The notes: a model not told the origin generated them from the letters alone. Shown: positions 1-8,792, numbered from the stretch's first letter. The stretch is 64,000 nt of DNA from Pseudomonas sp. HR96 (GCF_034059295.1 NZ_CP139141.1:558001-622000); one strand, 5' to 3'. Program-made: numbers and translations.

Positions 1-1
1 C

Positions 2-166
2 CCCGTGGGCAAGGCGGTGGGCACGGTGTTCGCCAAGTCGCAGCTGGTGATCCGCCGCACCGGCGAAGAGACCTGGGAGCTGCTGGTGCGCCGCAGCTTC
101 TCCGACTACTGGTGGCTGTGGCTGCAGGACGCCAGCGCCGAATTCGGCCTGGAAATCCGCCCATGA
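2..166 (+). CDS. soxG: Sarcosine oxidase gamma subunit, C-terminal end (partial)
   Basis: Only the last 54 codons are in the window; the gene begins before base 1. The visible tail includes RRTGEETWELLVRRSFSDYW and ends in FGLEIRP, as in the gamma subunit of heterotetrameric sarcosine oxidase. That cytoplasmic enzyme demethylates sarcosine to glycine and passes the one-carbon unit to tetrahydrofolate. The stop overlaps the start of purU in an ATGA tetranucleotide, which indicates translational coupling. The next two genes, purU and fdhA, deal with the folate and formaldehyde products, so this is the end of a soxBDAG-purU-fdhA type operon. The family call rests on a short fragment plus strong context. 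Confidence 0.85.
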   Translation, partial: PVGKAVGTVFAKSQLVIRRTGEETWELLVRRSFSDYWWLWLQDASAEFGLEIRP

Positions 167-1020
167 GCCGCGCGCCGGATACCTGGATCCTCACCGCCGA
201 TTGCCCCAGCGTGCTCGGCACGGTGGACGCGGTGACCCGCTACCTGTTCGAACAGGGCTGCTACGTCACCGAGCACCACTCGTTCGACGATCAGTTGTCG
301 GCGCGCTTTTTCATCCGGGTGGAGTTCCGCCAGCCGGACGGTTTCGACGAGCAAGCCTTCCGCCAGGGCCTGCAGGCGCGGGGCGAGGCCTTCGGCATGG
401 TTTTCGAGCTGACTGCGCCGCAGTACCGGCCCAAGGTGGTGATCATGGTCAGCAAGGCCGACCACTGCCTCAACGACCTGCTCTACCGCCAGCGCATCGG
501 TCAATTGGCCATGGACGTGGTGGCGGTGATCTCCAACCATCCGGACCTCGAGCCGCTGGCGCGCTGGCACGAGATTCCCTACTACCATTTCGCCCTCGAC
601 CCCAAGGACAAGCCGGCGCAGGAGCGCAAGGTGCTCAAGGTGATCGAGAAGACCGGCGCCGAGCTGGTGATCCTCGCCCGCTACATGCAGGTGCTCTCGC
701 CCGAGTTGTGCCGCCAGCTGGACGGCCGCGCGATCAACATCCACCACTCGCTGCTGCCCGGCTTCAAGGGCGCCAAGCCGTATCACCAGGCCTACGACAA
801 GGGCGTGAAGCTGGTGGGCGCCACTGCGCACTACATCAACAACGACCTGGACGAGGGCCCGATCATTACCCAGGGCGTCGAGGTGGTGGACCACAGTCAT
901 TACCCCGAAGACCTGATCGCCAAGGGCCGCGACATCGAATGCCAGACCCTGGCGCGAGCAGTGGGGTATCACCTGGAACGGCGGGTGTTCCTCAACTCGA
1001 GCCGCACCGTGGTCCTTTGA
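163..1020 (+). CDS. purU: Formyltetrahydrofolate deformylase
   Basis: PurU hydrolyses 10-formyltetrahydrofolate to formate and tetrahydrofolate. The 285-residue product has an N-terminal ACT domain (about residues 7-85, starting WILTADCPSVLG) and a formyltransferase-fold catalytic domain. The latter shows ISNHPDLEPLA near residue 122, the active-site block NIHHSLLPGF near 192 and DEGPIITQ near 230. The start at 163 is chosen because it overlaps the soxG stop (ATGA); an in-frame upstream extension would only read into soxG. In this operon its likely job is to recycle folate loaded by sarcosine demethylation rather than to feed purine synthesis. Confidence 0.95.
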   Translation: MSRAPDTWILTADCPSVLGTVDAVTRYLFEQGCYVTEHHSFDDQLSARFFIRVEFRQPDGFDEQAFRQGLQARGEAFGMVFELTAPQYRPKVVIMVSKADHCLNDLLYRQRIGQLAMDVVAVISNHPDLEPLARWHEIPYYHFALDPKDKPAQERKVLKVIEKTGAELVILARYMQVLSPELCRQLDGRAINIHHSLLPGFKGAKPYHQAYDKGVKLVGATAHYINNDLDEGPIITQGVEVVDHSHYPEDLIAKGRDIECQTLARAVGYHLERRVFLNSSRTVVL

Positions 1021-1104
1021 AGCAGCCTTGAGCTGCCAGCCAGTAGTTGAAAGCTAACCGTGCATTAACCAGAGCTCATAAAAACAATCAGCGAGGTGAA
1101 AGCA

Positions 1105-2304
1105 ATGTCAGGTAATCGTGGAGTCGTCTATCTCGGCGCCGGCAAGGTCGAAGTACAGAACATCGAATTCCCCAGGATGCAGGACCCACGGGGAAAACGT
1201 ATCGAACACGGGGTCATCCTGCGGGTGGTCTCGACCAATATCTGCGGTTCGGACCAGCACATGGTGCGCGGCCGTACCACCGCCCAGGTCGGCCTGGTGC
1301 TGGGTCATGAAATCACCGGGGAGGTCATCGAGGTCGGTCGCGACGTCGAGAATCTGCGCGTCGGCGACCTGGTTTCAGTGCCGTTCAACGTGGCTTGCGG
1401 GCGCTGCCGTTCCTGCAAGGAGCAACACACCGGGGTCTGCCTGACCGTCAACCCGGCCCGCGCCGGCGGCGCCTATGGCTACGTCGACATGGGCGACTGG
1501 GTCGGCGGCCAGGCCGAATACGTGCTGGTGCCGTATGCCGACTTCAACCTGCTCAAGCTGCCGGATCGCGATCGCGCCATGGAGAAGATCCGCGACCTGA
1601 CCTGCCTCTCGGACATCCTGCCGACCGGGTATCACGGCGCGGTGACTGCCGGCGTTGGCCCAGGCAGCAGCGTCTATGTGGCCGGGGCCGGCCCGGTCGG
1701 CCTGGCCGCTGCCGCTTCGGCGCGCCTGCTGGGCGCCGCCGTGGTGATCGTCGGCGACGTCAACCCGGCACGCCTGGCCCACGCCAAGGCGCAGGGTTTC
1801 GAGATTGCCGACCTGTCCACCGACACCCCGCTGCATGAACAGATCGCTGCGCTGCTCGGCGAGCCGGAGGTCGACAGTGCCGTCGATGCGGTCGGTTTCG
1901 AAGCCCGCGGCCACGGCCATGCCGGCGCCCAGAGCGAGGCACCGGCGACGGTGCTCAACTCCTTGATGGGCGTGGTGCGGGTGGCGGGCAAGATCGGCAT
2001 TCCCGGCCTCTACGTGACCGATGACCCAGGCGCAGTGGACGCCGCCGCCAAGGTCGGTGCCCTGAGCATCCGCTTCGGCCTCGGCTGGGCCAAGTCGCAC
2101 AGCTTCCACACCGGGCAGACGCCGGTGATGAAGTACAACCGCCAGCTGATGCAGGCGATCATGTGGGACCGCATCAACATCGCCGAAGTGGTAGGGGTGC
2201 AGGTCATCAGCCTGGACCAGGCGCCGGCCGGCTATGGCGAGTTCGATGCCGGGGTGCCGAAGAAATTCGTCATCGATCCGCACAAGCTGTTCAGCGCGGC
2301 TTGA
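1105..2304 (+). CDS. fdhA: Glutathione-independent formaldehyde dehydrogenase
   Basis: This zinc-dependent medium-chain dehydrogenase (399 residues) oxidises formaldehyde to formate with tightly bound NAD and needs no glutathione. The catalytic zinc site is visible as NICGSDQH (Cys near residue 47) and GHEITGEV (His near 67). The structural zinc loop is CGRCRSCKEQHTGVC near 98-112, and the Rossmann motif GAGPVGLAAAA starts near 195. The ATG at 1105 is preceded by GAGGTGA at 1093-1099, which decides it over the in-frame GTG at 1096. It lies 84 bp after purU and would remove formaldehyde released from sarcosine. Length and motifs fit the Pseudomonas FdhA family. Confidence 0.95.
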   Translation: MSGNRGVVYLGAGKVEVQNIEFPRMQDPRGKRIEHGVILRVVSTNICGSDQHMVRGRTTAQVGLVLGHEITGEVIEVGRDVENLRVGDLVSVPFNVACGRCRSCKEQHTGVCLTVNPARAGGAYGYVDMGDWVGGQAEYVLVPYADFNLLKLPDRDRAMEKIRDLTCLSDILPTGYHGAVTAGVGPGSSVYVAGAGPVGLAAAASARLLGAAVVIVGDVNPARLAHAKAQGFEIADLSTDTPLHEQIAALLGEPEVDSAVDAVGFEARGHGHAGAQSEAPATVLNSLMGVVRVAGKIGIPGLYVTDDPGAVDAAAKVGALSIRFGLGWAKSHSFHTGQTPVMKYNRQLMQAIMWDRINIAEVVGVQVISLDQAPAGYGEFDAGVPKKFVIDPHKLFSAA

Positions 2305-2330
2305 GGTAATCATCACCAGCCATCCTCTGC

Positions 2331-2424
2331 ACCTGTAGGACCGAGCTCGCTCGGGAGCGGACCTCTGCGGTTTTTTCCCAGAAAACGCATTCGCCGCTTC
2401 CCGAACGAGCTCGGTCCTACAGGT
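2331..2424. repeat. REP-like inverted repeat after fdhA
   Basis: Two 26-bp arms (2331-2356 and 2399-2424) are inverted copies with one mismatch, separated by 42 bp; they carry the core TGTAGGACCGAGCTCG. They sit 27 bp after the fdhA stop in a 336-bp gap that otherwise shows no gene. This looks like a paired REP/BIME unit of the kind scattered through P. putida-group genomes. It could also act as a 3' mRNA stabiliser or terminator for the sox-purU-fdhA transcript. Confidence 0.7.
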
Positions 2425-2649
2425 CAGAGAACGAGCAAGGCGGCATTATTACCGTTCCTGAGATAGTCTTTTTCCGCCCCCGCCCCTGACAAGATGTCGC
2501 AGCCCCTGCGGTATTTTGCTAACCTTCGCAAAACTAACTAACTGGTTAATCCCAAATTTCCAGCGTGCCTCGGCACGGCAATCTCGTTTGCCTGCACTAC
2601 GCTGAAATCTTCCCACTCCGTTCAATGCGTCATCAGGATCATGCCCATC

Positions 2650-5070
2650 ATGAGTAAATCTTCGTCTTCGGCCGCCCCGTGCCGCTGGCCCGTCTGGGTC
2701 GCGGCGCTGGGTGCGCTGGTATTTGGATTGTTCTTCGCCGTCGGCGGCGGCTACCTCGTTTCGCTGCACGGCAGTTGGTATTTCCTGCTGGCGGGCCTTG
2801 GCCTGCTGGCCTCGGCCGTGCTGCTGTTCAAGCAGCGCCTGGCCGGCGCCTGGCTGTTCGCTGCGGTGATGGTGCTGAGCATCGTCTGGGCCCTGGCCGA
2901 CGCCGGGCTGAATTTCTGGCCGCTGATTTCGCGCCTGTTCGCCCTCGGCGTGCTGAGCCTGGTGGTGGCGTTGGTCTATCCCACCCTGCGCCGTAACAAT
3001 GGCCTGGCCGGCCAGGGCGGCTACGCCCTGAGCGCCGTGCTGGCCGTGGCCCTGGTGGCTGGCGGTTGGGGCATGTTCGTGCCCCACGATCCGGTCTCGC
3101 CGACCGGCACCGGCCCGGGCCTGACCAAGGTCGACCCGGCCAAGGCGCAGAAGAACTGGGCCCATTACGGCAATGACGAAGGTGGCAGCCGCTTCGCCGC
3201 GCTGGACCAGATCAACCGTGACAACGTCGCCAAGCTGGTGCCGCTGTGGACCGCGCACACCGGCGACATCGCCATCAGCGACGGCAACGGCGCCGAAGAC
3301 CAGAACACCCCGTTGCAGATCGGCGACAAGGTCTTCGTCTGCACCCCGCACAACAACATCCTCGCGCTGGATGCCGACACCGGCAAGCAGCTGTGGAAGG
3401 CCGACATCAACGCCAAGAGCAAGGTCTGGCAGCGTTGCCGCGGCCTGGCCTATTTCGACGCCAGCGCCGCCGTCGCCCAGCCGGTCGACGGCAGCACCCC
3501 GGCGGCCCCTGTGGCCGTGCCGGCCGGTGCCGCCTGCCAGCGTCGCCTGCTGACCAACACCATCGATGCGCGCCTGATCGCGGTCGATGCCGACACCGGC
3601 GCGCTGTGCCAGGGCTTCGGCAACAACGGCCAGGTTGACCTCAAAGCCGGCCTCGGTGACGTTCCGGACTCCTACTACCAGCTGTCGTCGCCACCCCTCA
3701 TGGCCGGCACCACCGTGGTGGTGGGCGGCCGCGTCGCCGACAACGTGCAGACCGACATGCCCGGTGGCGTGATCCGCGGTTTCGACGTGGTCACCGGCGC
3801 CATGCGCTGGGCCTTCGACCCGGGCAACCCGCAGGACAAGCAGGCCCCTGCCGGCGGCGCCACCTATGTGCGCAGCACGCCGAACAGCTGGGCGCCGATG
3901 TCCTACGACCCGGCGATGAACACCGTGTTCCTGCCGATGGGCAGCTCGTCCACCGACATCTACGGTGTCGAACGTACCGACCTGAACCACAAATACGGCG
4001 CCTCGATCCTCGCCCTGAACGCCACCACCGGCGCCGAGAAGTGGGTCTACCAGACCGTGCACAACGACCTGTGGGACTTCGACCTGCCGATGCAGCCGAC
4101 CCTCAGCGACTTCACCAAGGCCGATGGCAGCAAGGTGCCGGCCGTAGTGATCGGCACCAAGGCCGGGCAGATCTACGTGCTCGACCGCGCCACCGGCAAA
4201 CCGCTGACCGAAGTCAAGGAAGTCCCGGTCAAGGCCGCCGACATCCCCAACGAGCCATACTCGCCGACTCAGCCAATGTCGGTGGGCATGCCGCAGATCG
4301 GCGTGCCGCACTTCACCGAATCGGACATGTGGGGCGCGACCCCGTTCGATCAGCTGCTGTGCCGCATCGCCTTCAAGAAGATGCGCTATGACGGCCTGTA
4401 TACCGCGCCGGGTACCGACGTCTCGCTGAGCTTTCCAGGTTCCCTGGGTGGCATGAACTGGGGCGGCATCTCCACCGACCCGGTGCATGGCTTCATCTTC
4501 GTCAACGACATGCGTCTGGGGCTGTGGAGCCAGATGGTGCCGCAGCAGAAAGACGCCAAGACCTCGGCGGGTGGCGAAGCGCTGAACACCGGCATGGGTG
4601 CGGTACCGCTCAAGGGCACGCCTTACGCCGTGAACAAGAACCGCTTCCTGTCGGTGGCCGGTATTCCGTGCCAGGCGCCGCCGTTCGGCACCCTGACCGC
4701 GATCGACATGAAAACCCAGAAGGTCGCCTGGCAGGTACCGGTCGGTACCGTACAGGACACCGGCCCTATGGGGATCAAGATGCACCTGCCGCTGCCGATC
4801 GGCATGCCGACCCTCGGCGGTACGCTGTCGACCCAGGGTGGCCTGGTGTTCATCGCCGGTACTCAGGACTACTACCTGCGCGCCTTCAACTCGGCCACCG
4901 GCGAGGAAGCCTGGAAAGGCCGCCTGCCTGTCGGCAGCCAGGGCGGCCCGATGACCTACGTGTCGCCGAAAACCGGCAAGCAGTACATCATCATCACCGC
5001 CAGCGGCGCCCGCCAGTCGCCTGATCGCAGCGACCTGGTGATTGCCTACGGGTTGCCGGACAGCCAATAA
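2650..5070 (+). CDS. gcd: Membrane-bound PQQ-dependent dehydrogenase, glucose type
   Basis: The N-terminal ~140 residues form about five membrane segments (ALGALVFGLFFAVGGGYLV is the first). They are followed by a periplasmic eight-bladed quinoprotein propeller with the PQQ-site block HNDLWDFDLP near residue 472, IYVLDRATGK, and MWGATPFDQLLCR. Family members oxidise aldoses (glucose to gluconate) or quinate/shikimate in the periplasm and pass electrons to ubiquinone. The ATG at 2650 is preferred to the ATG at 2641 because AGGA at 2635-2638 is 11 bp from the former but only 2 bp from the latter. The 806-residue length fits Gcd. The pqq operon at 36-42 kb could supply the cofactor. Quinate dehydrogenase (QuiA) is the main alternative; substrate cannot be settled by eye. 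Confidence 0.82.
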   Translation: MSKSSSSAAPCRWPVWVAALGALVFGLFFAVGGGYLVSLHGSWYFLLAGLGLLASAVLLFKQRLAGAWLFAAVMVLSIVWALADAGLNFWPLISRLFALGVLSLVVALVYPTLRRNNGLAGQGGYALSAVLAVALVAGGWGMFVPHDPVSPTGTGPGLTKVDPAKAQKNWAHYGNDEGGSRFAALDQINRDNVAKLVPLWTAHTGDIAISDGNGAEDQNTPLQIGDKVFVCTPHNNILALDADTGKQLWKADINAKSKVWQRCRGLAYFDASAAVAQPVDGSTPAAPVAVPAGAACQRRLLTNTIDARLIAVDADTGALCQGFGNNGQVDLKAGLGDVPDSYYQLSSPPLMAGTTVVVGGRVADNVQTDMPGGVIRGFDVVTGAMRWAFDPGNPQDKQAPAGGATYVRSTPNSWAPMSYDPAMNTVFLPMGSSSTDIYGVERTDLNHKYGASILALNATTGAEKWVYQTVHNDLWDFDLPMQPTLSDFTKADGSKVPAVVIGTKAGQIYVLDRATGKPLTEVKEVPVKAADIPNEPYSPTQPMSVGMPQIGVPHFTESDMWGATPFDQLLCRIAFKKMRYDGLYTAPGTDVSLSFPGSLGGMNWGGISTDPVHGFIFVNDMRLGLWSQMVPQQKDAKTSAGGEALNTGMGAVPLKGTPYAVNKNRFLSVAGIPCQAPPFGTLTAIDMKTQKVAWQVPVGTVQDTGPMGIKMHLPLPIGMPTLGGTLSTQGGLVFIAGTQDYYLRAFNSATGEEAWKGRLPVGSQGGPMTYVSPKTGKQYIIITASGARQSPDRSDLVIAYGLPDSQ

Positions 5071-5099
5071 ATGGCTGCTGGCCGCTGAAGGTTGCAACG

Positions 5100-5135
5100 A
5101 ACAGGTGGGAGGGGCTTTGCCCCCTCCCACCTGTT
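5100..5135. terminator. Bidirectional hairpin between convergent gcd and anti-sigma gene
   Basis: A perfect 15-bp inverted repeat (5100-5114 and 5121-5135, arm AACAGGTGGGAGGGG, 6-base loop) fills the gap between the gcd stop (5070) and the convergent anti-sigma stop (5150). There is no long T run on either strand. It is either a shared terminator or a member of the GGGAGGGGC hairpin family seen elsewhere in the window (8752, 42523). Confidence 0.6.
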
Positions 5136-5149
5136 CGGCATCTAGCCAG

Positions 5150-5821
5150 TTACAAAGCCGCCAACACCCCTTTGTACAAGATAGCCCCGGTCGGCTTGCC
5201 ACTTGGCGAGCCGCCCTTGGCCTCCAGCGTGACCGCAATGGTCACTGACTTGCCCAGCACCGCTTGCTGCTGCGCACTCAGTTGCATTTCCCCCTTGCCC
5301 AGCACCGGCACCAGGCCCAGCGACACCGGCACGCCGTCCGCCGGGATCGCCCATAGCTCCAGGCTGCGGTCGTTGCCCATGGCCGCCAGGTGCAGCGCTT
5401 CGATCTGCAGGTGATCGCGGTAGGCCTGCAGCCGCAGCGCCGGTTGCGCGCCGGTGTCGCTCAACGTGGCGCTGTATTGCGCCGGTGCCGGGCGCAGCAG
5501 CAAGCCGATGCCCAGCGCCAGCACCAGACCCGCAGCCAGTGCTGGCAGGCGCCAGCCTCTGCGTCTCGGCAAGGCGGGCGGGTGCAACCGCGGCGGCTCG
5601 ATGCGCGCGACGATGGCGCGCCAGACGTGGCTGGGCAAGGGTTCTTCGGGCAAGTCGCGGGTCAGGCGGGCGAGGGTGTCCTGCCACTGCGCGACCTCCA
5701 TGCGCAACGCCAGGTCATCGGCCAGCAGCCTTTCGAAACGGCGCCGGGCCGCCGGCGCCATCAGGCCGATGGCGTAGTCGCTCGCCAAGGCGCGGCGTAA
5801 TTCGGGACGGAGGTAATTCAT
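5150..5821 (-). CDS. RskA-like anti-sigma factor
   Basis: The 223-residue protein has a cytoplasmic N-terminal anti-sigma domain (YAIGLMAPAARRRFERLLADD, about residues 15-75). One membrane helix follows near residue 95 (LPALAAGLVLALGIGLLL), then a periplasmic RskA C-terminal domain containing LELWAIPADGVPVSLG. It should hold the sigma factor encoded just upstream inactive at the membrane until an outside signal triggers release or proteolysis. The start at 5821 makes an ATGA overlap with the sigma gene stop at 5818; the longer in-frame form would overlap that gene further. The partnership is inferred from gene order and family. Confidence 0.85.
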   Translation of the reverse strand: MNYLRPELRRALASDYAIGLMAPAARRRFERLLADDLALRMEVAQWQDTLARLTRDLPEEPLPSHVWRAIVARIEPPRLHPPALPRRRGWRLPALAAGLVLALGIGLLLRPAPAQYSATLSDTGAQPALRLQAYRDHLQIEALHLAAMGNDRSLELWAIPADGVPVSLGLVPVLGKGEMQLSAQQQAVLGKSVTIAVTLEAKGGSPSGKPTGAILYKGVLAAL

Positions 5822-6369
5822 GATTCCAGGCACCTGCGCAAACGCTCCATGCCGCGGCGTATCCATGACTTGATCGAGCCCAGGGGCGCAGCCAGGTGCT
5901 CGGCCAACTCGGCATTGGACAGCCCGTGAAAGTAGGCGGTCAGGATCGACTGGCGCTGCATGCCCTCCAGCGTCTCGAGGCAGCGGTTCAGGGCCGCAGT
6001 GTCGCGGTCGCCGTTCAACTGGTCGAAAGCCGAGGGTGCATCGTCCATCAGCGTTTCGAGCTGCTGCTCAGCCAGCGGTTCTTCCTGGCGCTTGCGCAGC
6101 AGGTCGATGGCCAGGTGGCGGGTGATATTGATCATCCAGGTCAGCGGCGCGCTGAGCGTCTCGTCGTAGCGTGCAGCGTTGTGCCAGATGCGCACGAAAC
6201 TTTCCTGCACCACTTCTTCGGCCAACGCGCGGCGCGTGACACAGCGCAACGCCACGCCATGCAGGCGCGGGCCGACGCTGTGGTACAGGCGTTCGAAGGC
6301 TCGGCGGTCACCCTGAGCGCAGGCGCCGAGCAACTGCCGATGTTCGTCGTTTTCAGCCGGTGAAATCAT
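5818..6369 (-). CDS. ECF RNA polymerase sigma factor (SigK-like)
   Basis: This 183-residue group IV sigma factor has region 2 at about residues 22-92 (RLYHSVGPRLHGVAL, EEVVQESFVRIW) and region 4 at about 128-180 (ILTAYFHGLSNAELAEHL, LGSIKSWIRRGMERLRRCL). It would direct RNA polymerase to a small set of promoters. Its gene lies between a fasciclin gene 10 bp upstream and an RskA-like anti-sigma gene overlapping its 3' end, the arrangement of partners known for mycobacterial SigK. A candidate target promoter is present ahead of the fasciclin gene (7022-7049). Confidence 0.88.
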   Translation of the reverse strand: MISPAENDEHRQLLGACAQGDRRAFERLYHSVGPRLHGVALRCVTRRALAEEVVQESFVRIWHNAARYDETLSAPLTWMINITRHLAIDLLRKRQEEPLAEQQLETLMDDAPSAFDQLNGDRDTAALNRCLETLEGMQRQSILTAYFHGLSNAELAEHLAAPLGSIKSWIRRGMERLRRCLES

Positions 6370-6379
6370 CTACGCCTAT

Positions 6380-6973
6380 TCAGCTCTTGGGCATCAGCAC
6401 TTTATCGATGACGTGGATCACGCCATTGGATTGCATCACATCATAGGTGCTGATGTCGGCGGTCATGCCTTTTTCGTCCATGATCACGATGTTATGCGGG
6501 CCGTTCATCTTCACCCACAGCTTGCCACCGGCCACGGTGGTCAACTCGGCCTTGCCGCCCCCGGCCTTGATGCGTTTTTCCAGCTCCATCATGTCCAGTT
6601 TGCCGGCCACCACGTGGTAGGTGAGGATGTGCGTGAGAGTGGCCTTGTTCTCCGGTTTGAGCAGGGTGTCGACGGTGCCGGCCGGCAGCGCGGCGAACGC
6701 GGCGTTGACCGGCGCGAACACGGTGAACGGGCCCTTGCCCTTGAGGGTATCGACCAGCCCGGCGGCCTTCACGGCAGCGACCAGGGTGGTGTGGTCGGCG
6801 GAGTTCACCGCGTTATCGACGATGTCCTTCTGCGGCATCATCGCCTGGCCGCCCACCATCACCGAATTCATGCTCATGTCCGCTGCCTGCGCCGGTACCG
6901 CCTGCATGCCGGCGCAGAGGGCCAGGGCCAGGAGGCTGCCGAGCATTGGAGCCTTGATCGAAGTACGCTTCAT
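6380..6973 (-). CDS. Secreted fasciclin (FAS1) domain protein
   Basis: The 197-residue product starts with a clear signal peptide (MKRTSIKAPMLGSLLALALC, cleavage expected after AQA near residue 30). A single FAS1 domain follows, with DIVDNAVNSADHTTLVAAVK, GPFTVFAPVNAAFAALP, LTYHVVAGK and the terminal block NGVIHVIDKVLMP. FAS1 domains mediate adhesion or matrix contacts; this one would act in the periplasm or outside. The ATG at 6973 is preferred because AAGGATTACTCCC precedes it and it begins the signal peptide. It is the first gene of the fasciclin-sigma-anti-sigma operon and may be the main target of that sigma factor. Confidence 0.88.
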   Translation of the reverse strand: MKRTSIKAPMLGSLLALALCAGMQAVPAQAADMSMNSVMVGGQAMMPQKDIVDNAVNSADHTTLVAAVKAAGLVDTLKGKGPFTVFAPVNAAFAALPAGTVDTLLKPENKATLTHILTYHVVAGKLDMMELEKRIKAGGGKAELTTVAGGKLWVKMNGPHNIVIMDEKGMTADISTYDVMQSNGVIHVIDKVLMPKS

Positions 6974-7021
6974 GGGAGTAATCCTTTTCTTGGAGGCGGA
7001 CCGATAGTTGTCCGTCACCGG

Positions 7022-7049
7022 TATACGGGCGGTGCCCGCAAGTGGATGC
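7022..7049 (-). promoter_or_regulatory. Candidate SigK-type ECF promoter upstream of the fasciclin operon
   Basis: On the minus strand GCATCC (7049-7044), a 16-bp spacer and CGTATA (7027-7022) resemble the mycobacterial SigK elements CCATCC and CGAATC. A transcript would start near 7015, giving a 5' leader of about 40 nt. Resemblance by eye only. Confidence 0.35.
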
Positions 7050-7159
7050 AGCCAGTCGGAAAATATTTTTTCGGGAACATCGCCGGGCAAACCCGATCAA
7101 AACGACGATTTTGTCGCGCGCCCACTGGCGCTGCGGCCTCACGTTACAGAGGGAAGGCA

Positions 7160-7723
7160 ATGAAGATTTTTCGTGGTGCAGCGCTGGTATCGCTCATGGC
7201 CGTAGCGGCCAGCCCGGTATGGGCGTTCAACCTCAACGACGCGGTCAACGCGGCGTCCACCCTCAATGGCAACAAGAGCAACGGCGCCGCCGTGAGCGCG
7301 GCGCCCGACGCAGCGGGCCTGCTCAATACCCTCGGCACCCAGCTGAAGGTCACCCCGCAGCAGGCGGTGGGCGGCACCGGCGCGATGCTTGGGCTGGCCA
7401 AGAACAAGCTCGACCCTTCGCAGTACACCGCGTTGACCAAGCAAGTGCCGGGGCTCGACTCGTTGAGCGGCAGCAACGCCCTGGGCGGCGCCAATGGCCT
7501 CGGCGGCCTGCTGGGCAACAGCGGCGGTAATCAATCGGCGCTGAACAATGCCCTGGGCAACGTCAAGAGCACCAGCGACCTGAACAGCGCCTTCAGCGCA
7601 CTGGGCATGAACAGCGGCATGGTCGGCCAGTTCGCTCCGGTGATCCTGCAGTACCTGGGCGGCCAGGGTGTGGCCGGCAGCACCTTGAGCAGCCTGGGCA
7701 GCATCTGGGGTGTGAAGCAATAG
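7160..7723 (+). CDS. Exported DUF2780 (VcgC/VcgE-type) protein
   Basis: The 187-residue protein has a signal peptide (MKIFRGAALVSLMAVAASPV, cleaved after VWA near residue 22). The mature part is rich in Gly, Asn, Ser and Ala. The block LLNTLGTQLKVTPQQAVGGT and the end block VGQFAPVILQYLGGQG match the DUF2780 family, common in Pseudomonas and Vibrio and of unknown function. The ATG at 7160 has AGGGAAGG upstream. It is divergent from the fasciclin operon, separated by 186 bp, so the two promoters are close, but I cannot show that they share a regulator. Confidence 0.75.
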   Translation: MKIFRGAALVSLMAVAASPVWAFNLNDAVNAASTLNGNKSNGAAVSAAPDAAGLLNTLGTQLKVTPQQAVGGTGAMLGLAKNKLDPSQYTALTKQVPGLDSLSGSNALGGANGLGGLLGNSGGNQSALNNALGNVKSTSDLNSAFSALGMNSGMVGQFAPVILQYLGGQGVAGSTLSSLGSIWGVKQ

Positions 7724-7759
7724 CAGAAGCTCGGGGGGTGTGGCGGCGAGCGCTTGGGA

Positions 7760-8671
7760 TCAGCCGCCCGCCTTCAACTGGGCAATGCGTCGATCCTTCT
7801 CCCGCCACATGTCGTTGACCCAACCCTGCACCTGCAGGCGAAATACCGGGTCGTTCTCGTAGTCACCCTGCCACAGCGCCGGGTCGATCCCCCGTGACTG
7901 AATGTCGATGATGACCTTCGGCACGCGGCCGCAGCACAGGTCCCAGAACCCCGGAATGCGCTCGCCCGGTCCGTCGGGCGAGAGGCCATTGCAGGGGTAG
8001 ACCACGGTGACGTCGAGCAGGCGATCCAGCTGTTCGCCCATGGCCGCCAGCACGAAGGCCACGCCGCCGGCCTTGGGCACCAGCAGGTGGTCGAACGGCG
8101 AGGCCTGGGCCTCGCGCTTGGCGGCGCTCATGCGCGTCCCTTCCAGGTAGTTGACCACGGTCACCGGCTGGCGCTTGAACAGTTCGCAGGCCTCCCGGGT
8201 GATTTCCAGATCATGGCCCCTGAGTTCGGGGTGGCGTTGCAGGAAGGCCTTGCTGTAGCGCTTCATGAATGGGTAGTCCAGCGCCCACCAGGCCAGGCCG
8301 AGCAAGGGCACCCAGATCAGCTCTTTCTTGAGGAAGAACTTGAAGAACGGCGCACGCCGGTTGAGCGCCTGGATCAGCGCCGGGATATCGACCCACGACT
8401 GGTGGTTGCAGACCACCAGGTACGAGGTGTCGGTGCGCAGCCCCTCGGCCCCGCGAATGTCCCACTGGGTAGGAATGCAGAGGGCGAAGATCGCCTTGTC
8501 GATTTGCGCCCAGGTTTCGGCGATCCACATCACCCCGGCCGAGAAGTAGTCGCGCATATAGCCGGAGAACACCAGCTTGAGCAGGGCGAACACCAGCAAC
8601 GGGCCGATCAGCACCAGGGTATTGAGAATAAGCAGCAGGGCGACCAGACAACCCGTGAACAGGCGACGCAT
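7760..8671 (-). CDS. PlsC-like acyltransferase (YihG family)
   Basis: A 303-residue inner-membrane protein with an N-terminal hydrophobic segment (LFTGCLVALLLILNTLVLIG). It has the acyltransferase motif NHQSWVD (HX4D, near residue 93) and YLEGTRM near 175, the glycerolipid acyltransferase signature. Such enzymes transfer acyl chains to lysophosphatidate or related acceptors at the cytoplasmic face. Length and the long C-terminal part match the YihG/LPLAT-like group. Exact acceptor unknown. It follows the GST gene on the same strand after 128 bp that contains a hairpin. Confidence 0.8.
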   Translation of the reverse strand: MRRLFTGCLVALLLILNTLVLIGPLLVFALLKLVFSGYMRDYFSAGVMWIAETWAQIDKAIFALCIPTQWDIRGAEGLRTDTSYLVVCNHQSWVDIPALIQALNRRAPFFKFFLKKELIWVPLLGLAWWALDYPFMKRYSKAFLQRHPELRGHDLEITREACELFKRQPVTVVNYLEGTRMSAAKREAQASPFDHLLVPKAGGVAFVLAAMGEQLDRLLDVTVVYPCNGLSPDGPGERIPGFWDLCCGRVPKVIIDIQSRGIDPALWQGDYENDPVFRLQVQGWVNDMWREKDRRIAQLKAGG

Positions 8672-8751
8672 AGACCACTCATCGAAACGCAAAAAGGGCG
8701 GCAATGATAAGCAGGTCCGGGCCTGTCGCCAAATTTTGCCGACCGGTGCGG

Positions 8752-8792
8752 CCCGCTGCGGGAGGGGCAGTTTTTGCCCCTTCCACAGCGGG
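8752..8792. repeat. Inverted repeat between GST and acyltransferase genes
   Basis: Arms 8752-8768 and 8776-8792 are complementary over 17 bp with two mismatches (core GGGGC/GCCCC) around a 7-base loop. It follows the GST stop by 8 bp on the minus strand. It could be a terminator, but there is no T run after the stem. Confidence 0.5.

Noticed and set aside
2449..5238. A 929-codon open frame antisense to gcd
   Set aside because: Same GC-driven shadow effect; gcd on the other strand carries all diagnostic PQQ-dehydrogenase blocks.
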